Shown here piece by piece: positions 25,482 to 34,780 of a stretch of DNA of 51,324 nt. The notes under the pieces were generated by a model. It had not been told where the DNA came from. It was given only the letters and a program-made list of their open reading frames with translations, and did not search any database. The stretch covers positions 1-51,324 of the forward strand of contig CALKLO010000042.1 in the NCBI GenBank assembly GCA_937991945.1, given 5' to 3'. Position numbers and translations under genes: made by a program. This DNA is from an uncultured Granulosicoccus sp. (GTDB lineage: Bacteria; Pseudomonadota; Gammaproteobacteria; Granulosicoccales; Granulosicoccaceae). Numbering within the stretch: position 1 is the stretch's first letter; every line of letters begins with the position of its first letter.

Positions 25482-26828
25482 CTAAACAGATTTCACATCG
25501 AGTCGTTTAGAGTAAATTTTAGAGTTTCGTTGTTCGTTATAGCTATCACGCCTGACACTTGGAAGTTCCTGCGGCGAGGTTTGTGTATAGCCTCTAGCAA
25601 CAAACCAATGACCCGTGTGGGTGCTCAGTATTCGGGCAGTGGTGCAGTTCAACTCTCGAGCGCGCTCTTCCAGATGCGCTAACAATTGATCGGCTCGCCC
25701 CGCACCGCGATAATCTGGGTGGGTAACGATGCAAGCAAACTCAGCAGTGGCTGATTCCGGCTCAAGGTAGATAGCGGCGCAGGCCACGACCATTCCGTCT
25801 CGTTCGCTGACAACAAAATGCTCAATGTCTAATTCTAAGTCTTCCTTAGAGCGGGTGACCAGCGTACCGCTCTCCTGTAAGGGCGCGATCAGTTCGATAA
25901 TGCCACCAACATCTGTTATCGAGGCTGGGCGAAGGTGCTCCCAACGATCCATAGTAATCATTGTGCCACTGCCATCGCGGGTATAAAACTCGCGCAGCAG
26001 GGCTGTTGGGTCGTCGCTTTCCAGCAAATGCACTCGTTCCACATTCTGTAGGCAGGCTTTCACCGCATGCTTCAAGATGGTGTTTAGCTCAGTTTGCGAG
26101 TCATCATTGGGTCCCTGATTGCTTAGTAGGCGCTCTATACGCCTGCTACTGGCTTGTCTTATCGGTGCACCTTTTTCATCGTTCGGCAGTGAATCAACAA
26201 AGAAAGCCAGTTTGTCTGCGCCTAGAGCAATCGCGCATTCTGTGGCGACCTCTGCAACAGTGACATTGAATACTTCGCCTGTCAGAGAGTATCCAAGAGG
26301 TGGCAGCAGAACCATGTGGCCAGCATTTAAGATCGCCTCAATGGCGGTGCTGTGAACCTCACGAACAGATCCAGTGTGTTGAAAATCAACGCCTCCATGC
26401 ACACCGAATGGCTGGGCGGTCACATAGTTGCCAGAGGTAACAGCGAGGCGAGCTCCTGACATGGGCGTGTTAGGTAACCCCATTGATAGCCGCGCTTCCA
26501 TATCATTTCTGGCGATACCTGCAGCACTGATGATGGTTTCTAGCGCCTTTGAATCAGTGACACGTCTGCCATCGACAATGTCACTGTGCTCTTGCTTGAT
26601 GGCTAGTTGGTCATCCACTTGTGCGCGCAATCCGAAACACAGAACCAACCGTAAGCCAAGATGGCTCAGCAGGGTGAGGTCGTGAGTCAGTGTGGGGAGT
26701 AAATCGCTGCGTAGCCAGCTGCCAGGCAGAGCCACCACCAGAGTTTTTCCTCTGTGTGCATTGATGTACGGCGAAGCCGCGCGAAACCAGTTAATGTCTT
26801 CGTCGCCTTCACGAATGTGTTTGTTCAT
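25482..26828 (-). CDS. argA: Amino-acid N-acetyltransferase (N-acetylglutamate synthase) ArgA
   Basis: A 448-residue enzyme that makes N-acetylglutamate from glutamate and acetyl-CoA, the first step of arginine synthesis. The N-terminal amino-acid-kinase-like domain (residues about 20-285) binds arginine as a feedback inhibitor; the C-terminal GNAT domain (about 300-440) carries ACIVTHPDYRGAGRADQLL for acetyl-CoA and ends SYNEQRNSKIYSKRL, the classical ArgA tail. Length equals E. coli ArgA (443). ATG at 26828 is used. It is divergent from the protease gene. I could not identify a clear ArgR box in the spacer by eye. Confidence 0.93.
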   Translation of the reverse strand: MNKHIREGDEDINWFRAASPYINAHRGKTLVVALPGSWLRSDLLPTLTHDLTLLSHLGLRLVLCFGLRAQVDDQLAIKQEHSDIVDGRRVTDSKALETIISAAGIARNDMEARLSMGLPNTPMSGARLAVTSGNYVTAQPFGVHGGVDFQHTGSVREVHSTAIEAILNAGHMVLLPPLGYSLTGEVFNVTVAEVATECAIALGADKLAFFVDSLPNDEKGAPIRQASSRRIERLLSNQGPNDDSQTELNTILKHAVKACLQNVERVHLLESDDPTALLREFYTRDGSGTMITMDRWEHLRPASITDVGGIIELIAPLQESGTLVTRSKEDLELDIEHFVVSERDGMVVACAAIYLEPESATAEFACIVTHPDYRGAGRADQLLAHLEERARELNCTTARILSTHTGHWFVARGYTQTSPQELPSVRRDSYNEQRNSKIYSKRLDVKSV

Positions 26829-27046
26829 GAAAATCTGCAGTTAGTATGAGCGTTGATTTACAGTCCAGAGGCCTATAGTAAACCTCTAAGAGAGTGTATT
26901 GCGCTAGCAAATTTTAGCAATATTCGGGCACGATACGTTCAATCTGCGGTCTGCTCACTCAATCATCCGCTTAGAAGGGGTTCAAACTGAACTATAAGTG
27001 GAACGTTTGTTGCGCCACAATGATGAAAACTCAGGAGATTGTTTTA

Positions 27047-29884
27047 GTGACAGCTTTGCGGTTAGAAAACAGGTTTGTCCGACAAGTAACAGGAGGCATA
27101 GCCTCTGTGACGTTGCTTACACTGAGCTTATTCACCTACAGTGCATTGGCATCTGAAGAGGAGAGCTGGGCTACAACGGTCTCTCAGGCGGCAAATTCGG
27201 TGGTATCACTGCAACTATCGCAATTGCGTAACTTTGACGATTCTGAGCAAGGCGGGAGTAGCGCGACAGGTTTTGTTGTTGATGCTGAGCTGGGTATTGT
27301 TCTGACTAATAGGCATGTTGTTGGCTCCGGACCCATTCGCATGACTGGTACCTTCCAGAATCAGGAGCGTGTCGTGGCGGTTCCGTTATACCGTGACCCG
27401 ATACATGACTTTGCGTTTGTTCGGTACGACCCCGCATTACTGCAATATGCCAAACCTGTGTCTTTGCAGCTTCGTCCCGATAAGGTCAGCACGGGCATGA
27501 ATATCCGTGTCATCGGTAGTGATGGAGGAGAGCAGCTATCGATTCTACCGGGCACCATTGCCAGGCTTGATCGAGAGGTTCCATCTTACGGTCGTTATGG
27601 CTACAACGATTTCAATACGTTTTATTTGCAAGCAGCCTCTGGCACATCAGGGGGCAGTTCCGGCTCGCCGGTCATAGACATTGATGGGGACGTTGTTGCA
27701 TTAAACGCTGCGGCAAATACGCAAACAGCAAGCAGTTTTTTTCTGCCACTTCCACGTATTCAATACGCACTGGCACGATTGCAAGCAGGTTTGCCCATAG
27801 AGCGTGGTGGCTTCCAAACACTATTTTCGCACCAGCCGTTTCGTGAACTTTTACGATTGGGATTAAGTGAGGAGTTAGAGGCGCAGGTTCGCGCAGAAAA
27901 CGAAGAGACCAACGGTATGCTAACGGTTGGGCAAGTCATCCCCGGTGGTGTGGCAGACGGTAAATTGGAACCCGGTGATATTTTGGTCTCCATTGATGAA
28001 TTGTTGGTGACGGACTTCATTAGTTTGGAGGACACACTGGATCAATCCATTGGGCAAACCTTAGCTGTAGAAATCATTCGTCTGGGTGAAGCGTTGAGCA
28101 TTAGCTTGGAAGTGACAGATTTAAACGCATTAGCGCCAAGTCAGTTGTTTGAATTAGGTGACTCCATTATCCAAGATATGTCGATACAGCATGCAAGGGC
28201 TATGAACCTAGAACAACAAGGGGTTGTCCTCATGCGTCCCGGTTTTGTTTTTACTAAGGGCGGTATTCCTCAAGGCGCATTAATGACTGAGGTTAACGGT
28301 GAGAAGATGACCGATTTGGCAAGTTTCATTGCAGCGCTGGCCAAGCCTAGTGAAGAGAACAAGAAACGAATTCGTTACGTTGTACCTAGACGCGAGTTCA
28401 GTTCAGAGGTTGCACAAATTCAGATAGATGACAGTTGGTTTGATAACCGTTTATGCGAGCGAGTCGATGATGCACGGTTTTGGAACTGTTCATCGGTTGA
28501 TATACCCGTGGTGCAAGACATCGCGGATAATGTGTTGGTTGAAGTCCCAGATTATCAAGATGAATTACTCAACACCGTTGCACCTGCAATGGTTCGAGTC
28601 GATTTTAGTATTCCGTATTCAATCGACAACGTTTACGCCCGCCACTTTAAAGGCGTAGGCCTAATTGTTGACAAAGAAGCAGGGCTTGTCGCTGTTGATA
28701 GAAACACGGTACCAATTGGTTTAGGCGACACCAAAATCACATTTTTTGGCTCACTTGTCCTACCGGGTCGAGTCGTATTTTTGCACCCTAGACACAATAT
28801 CGCTCTATTGCAGTACGATGTAAGCAGCTTGGAAGGTGGGGAGTTTCAAGCACTGAATCTTAGCGACAGTGCATCTCAAATTCCCGATGAACTCACTATG
28901 GTTGGGTATCGTGCAGACGGTACCTTTCGAGCACATCCCATCGATGATATAAGCCGTTTAACCATCGGCTTTAACCCTCCAGGATTACCGCGCTTTCAAC
29001 AAGCGGCAATAGACGTATTGGGTGTGCCTAATGTGCCGCCTTCTCTTGGCGGTCCTTTAGTGGACGACAACGGCACTGTTCACGCTATTTACATGAGCTT
29101 TGCTTTTGAGGAAGATCGAGAAATTCGAGAGCGAGAATGGGCAATGCCTGCGGCAGTTTTGCGCGAATCATTAAGAATGTATCAATCGGGTAGTCCGTAC
29201 TATTCGCTGGATATGCGTTTGGAATATCGTCCATTAGCATTAGCGCGAGAATTTGGTCTTACTGATGAGTGGTTGAAACGTTACTACGAATTACCCGCAG
29301 ATGTGCGCAGAGTGCTTTATGTCACTCAGCTCATTCCCAATACCGATGCTGCTGAAAAGCTAGCATCGGGCGACATTATTATCGCCATCGATGATGTGGT
29401 CGTTTCAGATTTGTTTGGAGCTGAAACTCAGACTCAAAAGCCAGAGGTATCGCTGACCATACTACGAGATGGTGAGACACAGAATATTGTTCTGAACCCC
29501 TCAGAGCTAGGTGCTTTGGGTACTGAGCGTTTAGTGAGTTGGGCGGGAGCCACCTTCCAGGAATCGTTTAACGATATAGGCTACCAAAAGGGTGTTGATT
29601 TTCCAGGCGTCTATATATCGGGTACGAGTCAAGGATCCCCTGCATTATGGGATAACTTGTACCGAAATCGTTTCGTTGTTGCTGTTGAGGGCCAATCGGT
29701 CGATACCTTGGATGAATTCCTCGCTCAGGTTAAAACCCGCAAGCAAGACGAAATTACACGCCTGACTGTAATCTCAATGAGTGGTCGAAAACGTATCGTA
29801 ACTATCAAGCCAGAGTATAATTTCTGGCCAACGTTCGAAATCACTCGAACGGCCGATAGCTGGCAGCGTGTCAATCATCGGTAG
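27047..29884 (+). CDS. Double trypsin-PDZ serine protease of Nma111/Deg7 layout
   Basis: About 945 residues. A signal peptide ends near SALASEEES. The first trypsin-like domain is complete: His in LTNRHVVGSG (residue 90), Asp in IHDFAFV (121), Ser in GGSSGSPV (about 205). PDZ-like segments follow (VIPGGVADGKLEPGDILVS). A second protease-like domain begins near residue 510, but its histidine site reads VDRNTV and its serine site SLGGPLV, so it should be inactive. More PDZ-like sequence follows (ASGDIIIAIDDVVVSD). Active plus degenerate protease with several PDZ domains is the plan of yeast Nma111 and plant Deg7. The GTG at 27047 is chosen because AGGAG lies nine bases upstream; an ATG at 27020 is also in frame. 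Probably periplasmic quality control. Confidence 0.8.
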   Translation: MTALRLENRFVRQVTGGIASVTLLTLSLFTYSALASEEESWATTVSQAANSVVSLQLSQLRNFDDSEQGGSSATGFVVDAELGIVLTNRHVVGSGPIRMTGTFQNQERVVAVPLYRDPIHDFAFVRYDPALLQYAKPVSLQLRPDKVSTGMNIRVIGSDGGEQLSILPGTIARLDREVPSYGRYGYNDFNTFYLQAASGTSGGSSGSPVIDIDGDVVALNAAANTQTASSFFLPLPRIQYALARLQAGLPIERGGFQTLFSHQPFRELLRLGLSEELEAQVRAENEETNGMLTVGQVIPGGVADGKLEPGDILVSIDELLVTDFISLEDTLDQSIGQTLAVEIIRLGEALSISLEVTDLNALAPSQLFELGDSIIQDMSIQHARAMNLEQQGVVLMRPGFVFTKGGIPQGALMTEVNGEKMTDLASFIAALAKPSEENKKRIRYVVPRREFSSEVAQIQIDDSWFDNRLCERVDDARFWNCSSVDIPVVQDIADNVLVEVPDYQDELLNTVAPAMVRVDFSIPYSIDNVYARHFKGVGLIVDKEAGLVAVDRNTVPIGLGDTKITFFGSLVLPGRVVFLHPRHNIALLQYDVSSLEGGEFQALNLSDSASQIPDELTMVGYRADGTFRAHPIDDISRLTIGFNPPGLPRFQQAAIDVLGVPNVPPSLGGPLVDDNGTVHAIYMSFAFEEDREIREREWAMPAAVLRESLRMYQSGSPYYSLDMRLEYRPLALAREFGLTDEWLKRYYELPADVRRVLYVTQLIPNTDAAEKLASGDIIIAIDDVVVSDLFGAETQTQKPEVSLTILRDGETQNIVLNPSELGALGTERLVSWAGATFQESFNDIGYQKGVDFPGVYISGTSQGSPALWDNLYRNRFVVAVEGQSVDTLDEFLAQVKTRKQDEITRLTVISMSGRKRIVTIKPEYNFWPTFEITRTADSWQRVNHR

Positions 29885-29909
29885 TGACAGAAACTAGAGG
29901 ATAGCTCTG

Positions 29910-31160
29910 ATGAACGACTACGATGTCGTCATCGTTGGTGGTGGAATGGTAGGCAGTATGCTTGCCGCAGCACTTGCGACTCGCCAGTCGAAACACGCAC
30001 CGTTGAACATTGCGTTGTTGGAAAATCGTGCGCCAGAGCCATTCCAGCCTGGTAGTGATCCGGCCTACGATATTCGCGTGTCAGCGTTAAGCGCAGCTAC
30101 GCAAAACATGTTTGAAAACGTGGGCGCCTGGAACGGTATTGTTGAGCGTCGAGCATGTGCTTATCGTGAAATGCTCGTGTGGGACGGTGAAGCAGGCGGT
30201 CGAACTCACTTTAAATCTTCTGAGTTAGATATGCCTGAGCTAGGACATATCGTTGAAAATCGTGTCATGCAGCTCGCATTGCTCGACAGGCTTAAAGACG
30301 CTACTAATGTGACCTACCTATGCCCTGTCAGCTTAGTGGGTTATGAACAGGCCGAGGGTGGCGTTGTGTGTCAACTCAGTGAAGGCTATGAGCCAATTAC
30401 GACTCGATTGCTAGTTGGCGCTGATGGAGCACAATCGACCGTGCGCTCACTGGCAGGCATCGATATTGAGCGCGAGCCGTATCCACAACACGCGCTGGTC
30501 GCAACCATTAAAACTCAGCTACCTCAACAAGATATTACGTGGCAGCGGTTTCAACCGACTGGTCCTGAGGCGTTCTTACCTCTGTGTGGATCTTTCGCAT
30601 CAATGGTGTGGTATCACACTGAAGACGAAGTTAAACGGTTACGTTCGTTGAGTGACGACGATTTTATCCATGCCATGCAAGAGGCTTTTCCAGCAGAGCT
30701 TGGCGGTATCGATAGCATTGTTGAGCGCAGTGGGTTTCCTATTGCTAAAGCACATGCCAAGCACTACATCAGCGATCGGGTAGCGCTTATTGGTGATGCT
30801 GCTCATACGGTTCATCCGCTAGCAGGGCAAGGCGTTAATTTGGGTATGCTCGATGCCGCAGCCTTGGCGGATGTCATATTTAACGCAAAAGAGTCGGGCC
30901 ATGACATTGGTAGTCAGCGGCACTTACGCAAGTACGAGCGTTGGAGGCGAGGCGAGAACAGCATCATGATTTCCATACTCGATGGTTTTTATCATGCTTT
31001 TAAGCCGCAATCAGATGTCGTCCAAAAAATTCGTTCAGCAGCGCTAAACCTTGCGGATAATGGTGGGCCTCTCAAACGTTTCGTTATGCACTATGCACTA
31101 GGCACGACGGGACAACTTCCAACGCTTGCTAAAAAATCATTTGGGTTTAAATCAGGCTAG
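29910..31160 (+). CDS. UbiH/UbiF/VisC family FAD-dependent ubiquinone-biosynthesis hydroxylase
   Basis: A 416-residue flavin monooxygenase. Motifs are the FAD dinucleotide loop VVIVGGGMVGSMLAAAL at residues 6-22, the DG segment LVGADGAQSTVRSLAGI, and GDAAHTVHPLAGQGVNLGMLD. These belong to the UbiH/UbiI/UbiF hydroxylases that add hydroxyls to the ubiquinone ring. I cannot say which ring position from sequence alone. The gene starts 25 bases after the protease gene with GAGGAT upstream and overlaps the convergent ypeA by four bases. Aerobic quinone synthesis agrees with ubiX nearby. Confidence 0.85.
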   Translation: MNDYDVVIVGGGMVGSMLAAALATRQSKHAPLNIALLENRAPEPFQPGSDPAYDIRVSALSAATQNMFENVGAWNGIVERRACAYREMLVWDGEAGGRTHFKSSELDMPELGHIVENRVMQLALLDRLKDATNVTYLCPVSLVGYEQAEGGVVCQLSEGYEPITTRLLVGADGAQSTVRSLAGIDIEREPYPQHALVATIKTQLPQQDITWQRFQPTGPEAFLPLCGSFASMVWYHTEDEVKRLRSLSDDDFIHAMQEAFPAELGGIDSIVERSGFPIAKAHAKHYISDRVALIGDAAHTVHPLAGQGVNLGMLDAAALADVIFNAKESGHDIGSQRHLRKYERWRRGENSIMISILDGFYHAFKPQSDVVQKIRSAALNLADNGGPLKRFVMHYALGTTGQLPTLAKKSFGFKSG

Positions 31161-31573
31161 TCCGGAATTAGGCGTTTACCGAAGCTGACGCAGTTGTCAT
31201 CGCTAAAACCTATGGCTTCATAAAAGGCAATAACAGCATCGTTACCCGTTCTCACCTGTAAATTTATTTTGGGACAGCCTTTAGCCAGTAATCGATTTTC
31301 AACGTCCAGCATCAATTGTCTGCCCAACCCTTGCTTGCGTATGGTTGGGTCAACCGCCAAATAGTTGATCCATCCACGGTGCCCTTCATAGCCGCCCATG
31401 ACAGAACCAACGACCCGACCGTTGTCTTCAGCGACTAGAAACAAGTCATCGTTTACGGCTAATTTTCTGTCGATATCCAGCTTGGGATTATTCCAAGGGC
31501 GGGTCAGTTCACAGGCTTGCCACAGTGCGATAACAGCTTCTGTGTCACCGGTTTCGAAAGGTCTTATGTTCAT
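31157..31573 (-). CDS. ypeA: GNAT acetyltransferase, YpeA family
   Basis: A 138-residue GNAT-fold protein beginning MNIRPFETGDTEAVIALW and continuing CELTRPWNNP, VVGSVMGGYEGHRGWINYLAV and RKQGLGRQLMLDVE, a sequence order that matches E. coli YpeA. RKQGLGRQL is the acetyl-CoA pyrophosphate loop. Substrate is unknown. The ATG at 31573 is preferred; a GTG two codons earlier is possible. Its end overlaps the UbiH-family gene by four bases (convergent stops). Confidence 0.82.
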   Translation of the reverse strand: MNIRPFETGDTEAVIALWQACELTRPWNNPKLDIDRKLAVNDDLFLVAEDNGRVVGSVMGGYEGHRGWINYLAVDPTIRKQGLGRQLMLDVENRLLAKGCPKINLQVRTGNDAVIAFYEAIGFSDDNCVSFGKRLIPD

Positions 31574-31638
31574 GGTCACCAGGTTCCGTGAGCAGGGTTT
31601 TAAAATGGGCAGCTAAATAGTCGTTAGCAAGAGACGTT

Positions 31639-32208
31639 GTGATAATACCTAGGTGGTTTATCATACTTGCTACGTTCTTAACAACTTACCTGAATACGCC
31701 TGTGACACAGCCAGAAATTGATCCAGCGACTGTCCTAGCGCTCTTAAGGACACAGATGCGCAGTGTGTTGCTGTGCACCGTTGATGAACACAGTGACCCT
31801 CACAGCGGCTACACGCCGTTCATTTTTGATGATGCGGCCGACACCGATCATCATCTGATTATTTTTGTAAGCCAATTGGCTTTGCATACGCGTGATTTAT
31901 TAGCTAACCCCAAAGCTTCGGCCATGCTTATTGCTGATGAGTCTGCCTCTGAGCAAATTTTTGCAAGAACACGGGTAAGTTACCAGTGCGAGGCTGAAGT
32001 CATCACTCGTGATAATGTGCGTTACGAGGCTTTGCTCGATGCCATGCAGGTAACACATGGAAAGATGATAAGTCTGCTGCGCACGTTACCCGACTTTGTT
32101 TTGTTTCGATTGAAACCTGTGCGCGGACAGTTTGTGATGGGCTTCGGTCAGGCGTTTGCATTGAAGGGTAAAAAATTGAACCAGTTCGAACATAGCCGAC
32201 GCGCCTAG
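31639..32208 (+). CDS. Pyridoxamine-5'-phosphate-oxidase-fold protein, HugZ-like
   Basis: A protein of 168-189 residues. The core RTQMRSVLLCTVDEHSDPHSGYTPF, then LIIFVSQLALHTRDLLANPKASAML and RVSYQCEAEVI, is the split-barrel FMN/heme-binding fold of HugZ and related general-stress proteins. DFVLFRLKPVRGQFVMGFGQAF near the end is the usual HugZ-type C-terminal signature. HugZ degrades heme in Helicobacter; the homologs in this class are often uncharacterised. The frame opens at a GTG at 31639 with a hydrophobic leader that has no counterpart in the family; a GTG at 31702 just before TQPEIDP may be the real start. No heme-uptake genes are nearby. Confidence 0.75.
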   Translation: MIIPRWFIILATFLTTYLNTPVTQPEIDPATVLALLRTQMRSVLLCTVDEHSDPHSGYTPFIFDDAADTDHHLIIFVSQLALHTRDLLANPKASAMLIADESASEQIFARTRVSYQCEAEVITRDNVRYEALLDAMQVTHGKMISLLRTLPDFVLFRLKPVRGQFVMGFGQAFALKGKKLNQFEHSRRA

Positions 32209-32270
32209 CGCGAAGTTACATTTCCTAGTCCAGAGGCCGATATCTAACAAAAATTGGCTGGAGGAATGTG

Positions 32271-32861
32271 ATGAGCGCAACGTTGTTAACCGTGTTGGCT
32301 GGGGTAGTGTTACTAATTGCCGTGATGGTTGTCTATAACCGGCTGATTACATTAAGAAACCAAACCTCCAACGCGTTTTCTCAAATAGAAGTTCAATTGC
32401 AACGACGCTATGAGCTGATTCCTAATTTGGTTGAAACAGCCAAGGCGTACATGGCGCATGAATCTGAGACGCTGTTGGCAGTCACAGAGGCACGTAACGA
32501 GGCGAGCTCTCGCTGCAATGCGGCGTCCAAGAATCCAGACGACGCAAGCTTAATCGGTGCATTAGCCTCTGCTGAAGGGGCCTTGACTAGCGCCATGGGG
32601 CGTCTCAATGTTGTTATGGAGAATTATCCAGAGCTTAGGGCGGATGCGCAGATGCGAGACCTCGGCGAAGAACTTGCATCTACAGAAAATAGAGTGGCTT
32701 TTGCAAGGCAGGCTTACAGCGATTCGGTAATGACATACAACACGGCACGGGAGCAGTTTCCGGCGGTGATTGTTGCTAATTTATATTCGTTTAAAGAAGC
32801 CGATTTATTTGCGGCGGAAGACCCTGCCATGAAGCAGACGGTTAAAGTCGCATTTGCATAG
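32271..32861 (+). CDS. lemA: LemA family membrane protein
   Basis: A 196-residue protein with an N-terminal transmembrane helix (LLTVLAGVVLLIAVMVVYNRL) followed by a helical LemA domain: NAFSQIEVQLQRRYELIPNLVETAKAYM and VAFARQAYSDSVMTYNTAREQFP. LemA proteins are membrane-anchored helical bundles that sit beside M48 peptidases or TPM-domain proteins; their biochemical role is not settled. The ATG at 32271 has GGAGG six bases upstream, so the GTG one codon earlier is less likely. The M48 gene follows after 43 bases, which supports a joint function. Confidence 0.9.
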   Translation: MSATLLTVLAGVVLLIAVMVVYNRLITLRNQTSNAFSQIEVQLQRRYELIPNLVETAKAYMAHESETLLAVTEARNEASSRCNAASKNPDDASLIGALASAEGALTSAMGRLNVVMENYPELRADAQMRDLGEELASTENRVAFARQAYSDSVMTYNTAREQFPAVIVANLYSFKEADLFAAEDPAMKQTVKVAFA

Positions 32862-32904
32862 TCATCAGCACGATAGCCAAAGAGGGTAGTGAGCAGCTGT
32901 AGCA

Positions 32905-34755
32905 ATGAATTTTTTTGATCAGCAGTTAGCAAGAAAAAGACAATCGGCGCTGTTGCTGGTGTGCTTTGCTATCGCTTTAGTGGCTACCGGTGCGCTCATC
33001 CATTTTGGAGTCGCTCTGGTTTCCCTTCTACTAGGGCAATCGGTTGCGCTTTTTGAGCCTTCCGTACCTGCGTTAGTGCTCATAGGGCTCGTCTGGACCG
33101 TAATACTCTTTGGCGCCTATTTCAGGAGCCTAGATGTCAAAGCCGGAGGTGCAATCCTGGCCAGACGGTTTGGTGCTGTGCACGCATCCGATAGGTCCCG
33201 CTATGAGAAAGAACAGCAACTACTGAACGTTGTCGCGGAGATCTCAATAGCTTCTAGTACGCCCCAGCCAGACGTCTATATTTTACGTGCAGAGTCTAGT
33301 ATTAACGCTTTCGTGTTGGGGGCAGAGGAAAGACAAGGGCATGCAGGACGATATGCCATCGTCGTCACTCAAGGGGCTCTAGATAATTTTGATCGTGACG
33401 AGCTTCAAGCAGTTGTCGCACATGAATTTGGACATATCGCTAATGGGGATTTGCCCGTGAATATGCGCTTATTAATAGCCTTAGGCGGATTAATGGCTAT
33501 CGATGAGGTTGGACAGCTGTTGGTGGGTGAAGAGCCAGATAGTTTGATACACCCCGGTGTACTCGTTGGATACTTTGTTATTGGCCTTGGCAGTATTGGC
33601 GTGTTTTTCGGACAACTGATTCGCAGTGCTTTTTGTCGACAACGTGAATATTTGGCAGATGCTTGCGCTGTGCAATTTACCCGTAATCCGTACGCGATGG
33701 CCTCAGCGTTAGCTGTAATAAAAAACCATACAGAAGAGCCTGCGCTTCACAGCATTCATGTAAAAGAATTAGCGCATATGTGCTTTCAAAGCGGTAAAGG
33801 AAAAGCATGGTTTAATCGTTTGCTAGCTAGTCATCCGCACATACAAAACCGTATTGATGCCATTGATCCCTATTTCGATGTGAAGCAAAAAAAATTGGCA
33901 GAAAAACTCAACCCAGGTGATGAGAGCGGTGTAAGCGGGGTAAGCCATTTAACCCCCGAAAAAACGATTATTACTACCTCGGATTTACCCATAGGTAGCG
34001 AATTGTCCGACAGTGCTGTAGTTATGTTGGCAGACACGCGTAACAGTGTAGCGACACTGTTTGCCTTGTTTGCTAGTGAGAATGCCATCAAAAAGCGAGA
34101 CTACTTAAGTGCGATATCGTTTGCATTTGATAAGCAGTTTTCATCGCGAGTAAAAGACGTTATCGGGCTTATCCCGGATGAGCTTAGTGAAAATAAACTT
34201 GCGCTTATCGAGTTGGCTACCATCAAGGTATGCCAATCGGTTGAGCGTTCAGGCCGACAAAGCATACTCAAAAAATTAGAAAGCTTACTGAGTGTAAGTG
34301 GTGAGTATGACTTAATGGCATACGCTAGCTTACAACTTATAAGGGGCAAGCTGGACCTAGAGTTTCCGCTTATTGATACGCTTGCAGATGATCACTTTGC
34401 GCAAGGCCGTCATACTAAAGCGTTCGACGAAATGGGGAGTGAGTTTGCACTGCTATTGTCGCTGATGATCGAATCATCGGGCGCGTCTTCCTCTGTACAA
34501 GCGTATGAATTTGAAAGGGTGTTGAAGTGCTACACAATGACACAGTATCCGAGAAGAACCTGTCACGAAACCGGTATTGTGGCTGAGGTCGCAGAAGCTT
34601 TTCAAACGCTATACGTTCAGCCTAAAGCGATACGCGAAGCATTTGTGCAGCACTGTGTTGAGATTGTCCAAAAGGATGGGCATGTGGCTCGTGCCGAGCG
34701 GACACTGCTAGATTTGTTTGCTGCAAGCTTAGGGTGCGACGAACACGTCGCTTAG
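32905..34755 (+). CDS. M48 family zinc metalloprotease with long C-terminal extension
   Basis: A 616-residue integral membrane protein. Two N-terminal helices span residues about 14-70 and a further hydrophobic pair lies near 210-240. The zinc motif is HEFGH at 173-177, and E248 in REYLADA is the third ligand. This core resembles HtpX/Ste24-type proteases of the cytoplasmic membrane. From about residue 330 onward the sequence leaves the M48 core; the last 35 residues (EIVQKDGHVARAERTLLDLFAASLGC) look like the end of a TerB-type helical domain. Pairing with lemA is a frequent gene context. Substrate unknown; membrane-protein quality control is the usual inference. Confidence 0.87.
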   Translation: MNFFDQQLARKRQSALLLVCFAIALVATGALIHFGVALVSLLLGQSVALFEPSVPALVLIGLVWTVILFGAYFRSLDVKAGGAILARRFGAVHASDRSRYEKEQQLLNVVAEISIASSTPQPDVYILRAESSINAFVLGAEERQGHAGRYAIVVTQGALDNFDRDELQAVVAHEFGHIANGDLPVNMRLLIALGGLMAIDEVGQLLVGEEPDSLIHPGVLVGYFVIGLGSIGVFFGQLIRSAFCRQREYLADACAVQFTRNPYAMASALAVIKNHTEEPALHSIHVKELAHMCFQSGKGKAWFNRLLASHPHIQNRIDAIDPYFDVKQKKLAEKLNPGDESGVSGVSHLTPEKTIITTSDLPIGSELSDSAVVMLADTRNSVATLFALFASENAIKKRDYLSAISFAFDKQFSSRVKDVIGLIPDELSENKLALIELATIKVCQSVERSGRQSILKKLESLLSVSGEYDLMAYASLQLIRGKLDLEFPLIDTLADDHFAQGRHTKAFDEMGSEFALLLSLMIESSGASSSVQAYEFERVLKCYTMTQYPRRTCHETGIVAEVAEAFQTLYVQPKAIREAFVQHCVEIVQKDGHVARAERTLLDLFAASLGCDEHVA

Positions 34756-34780
34756 CGCTCGTAGGTCCGGCTTATTAGAA

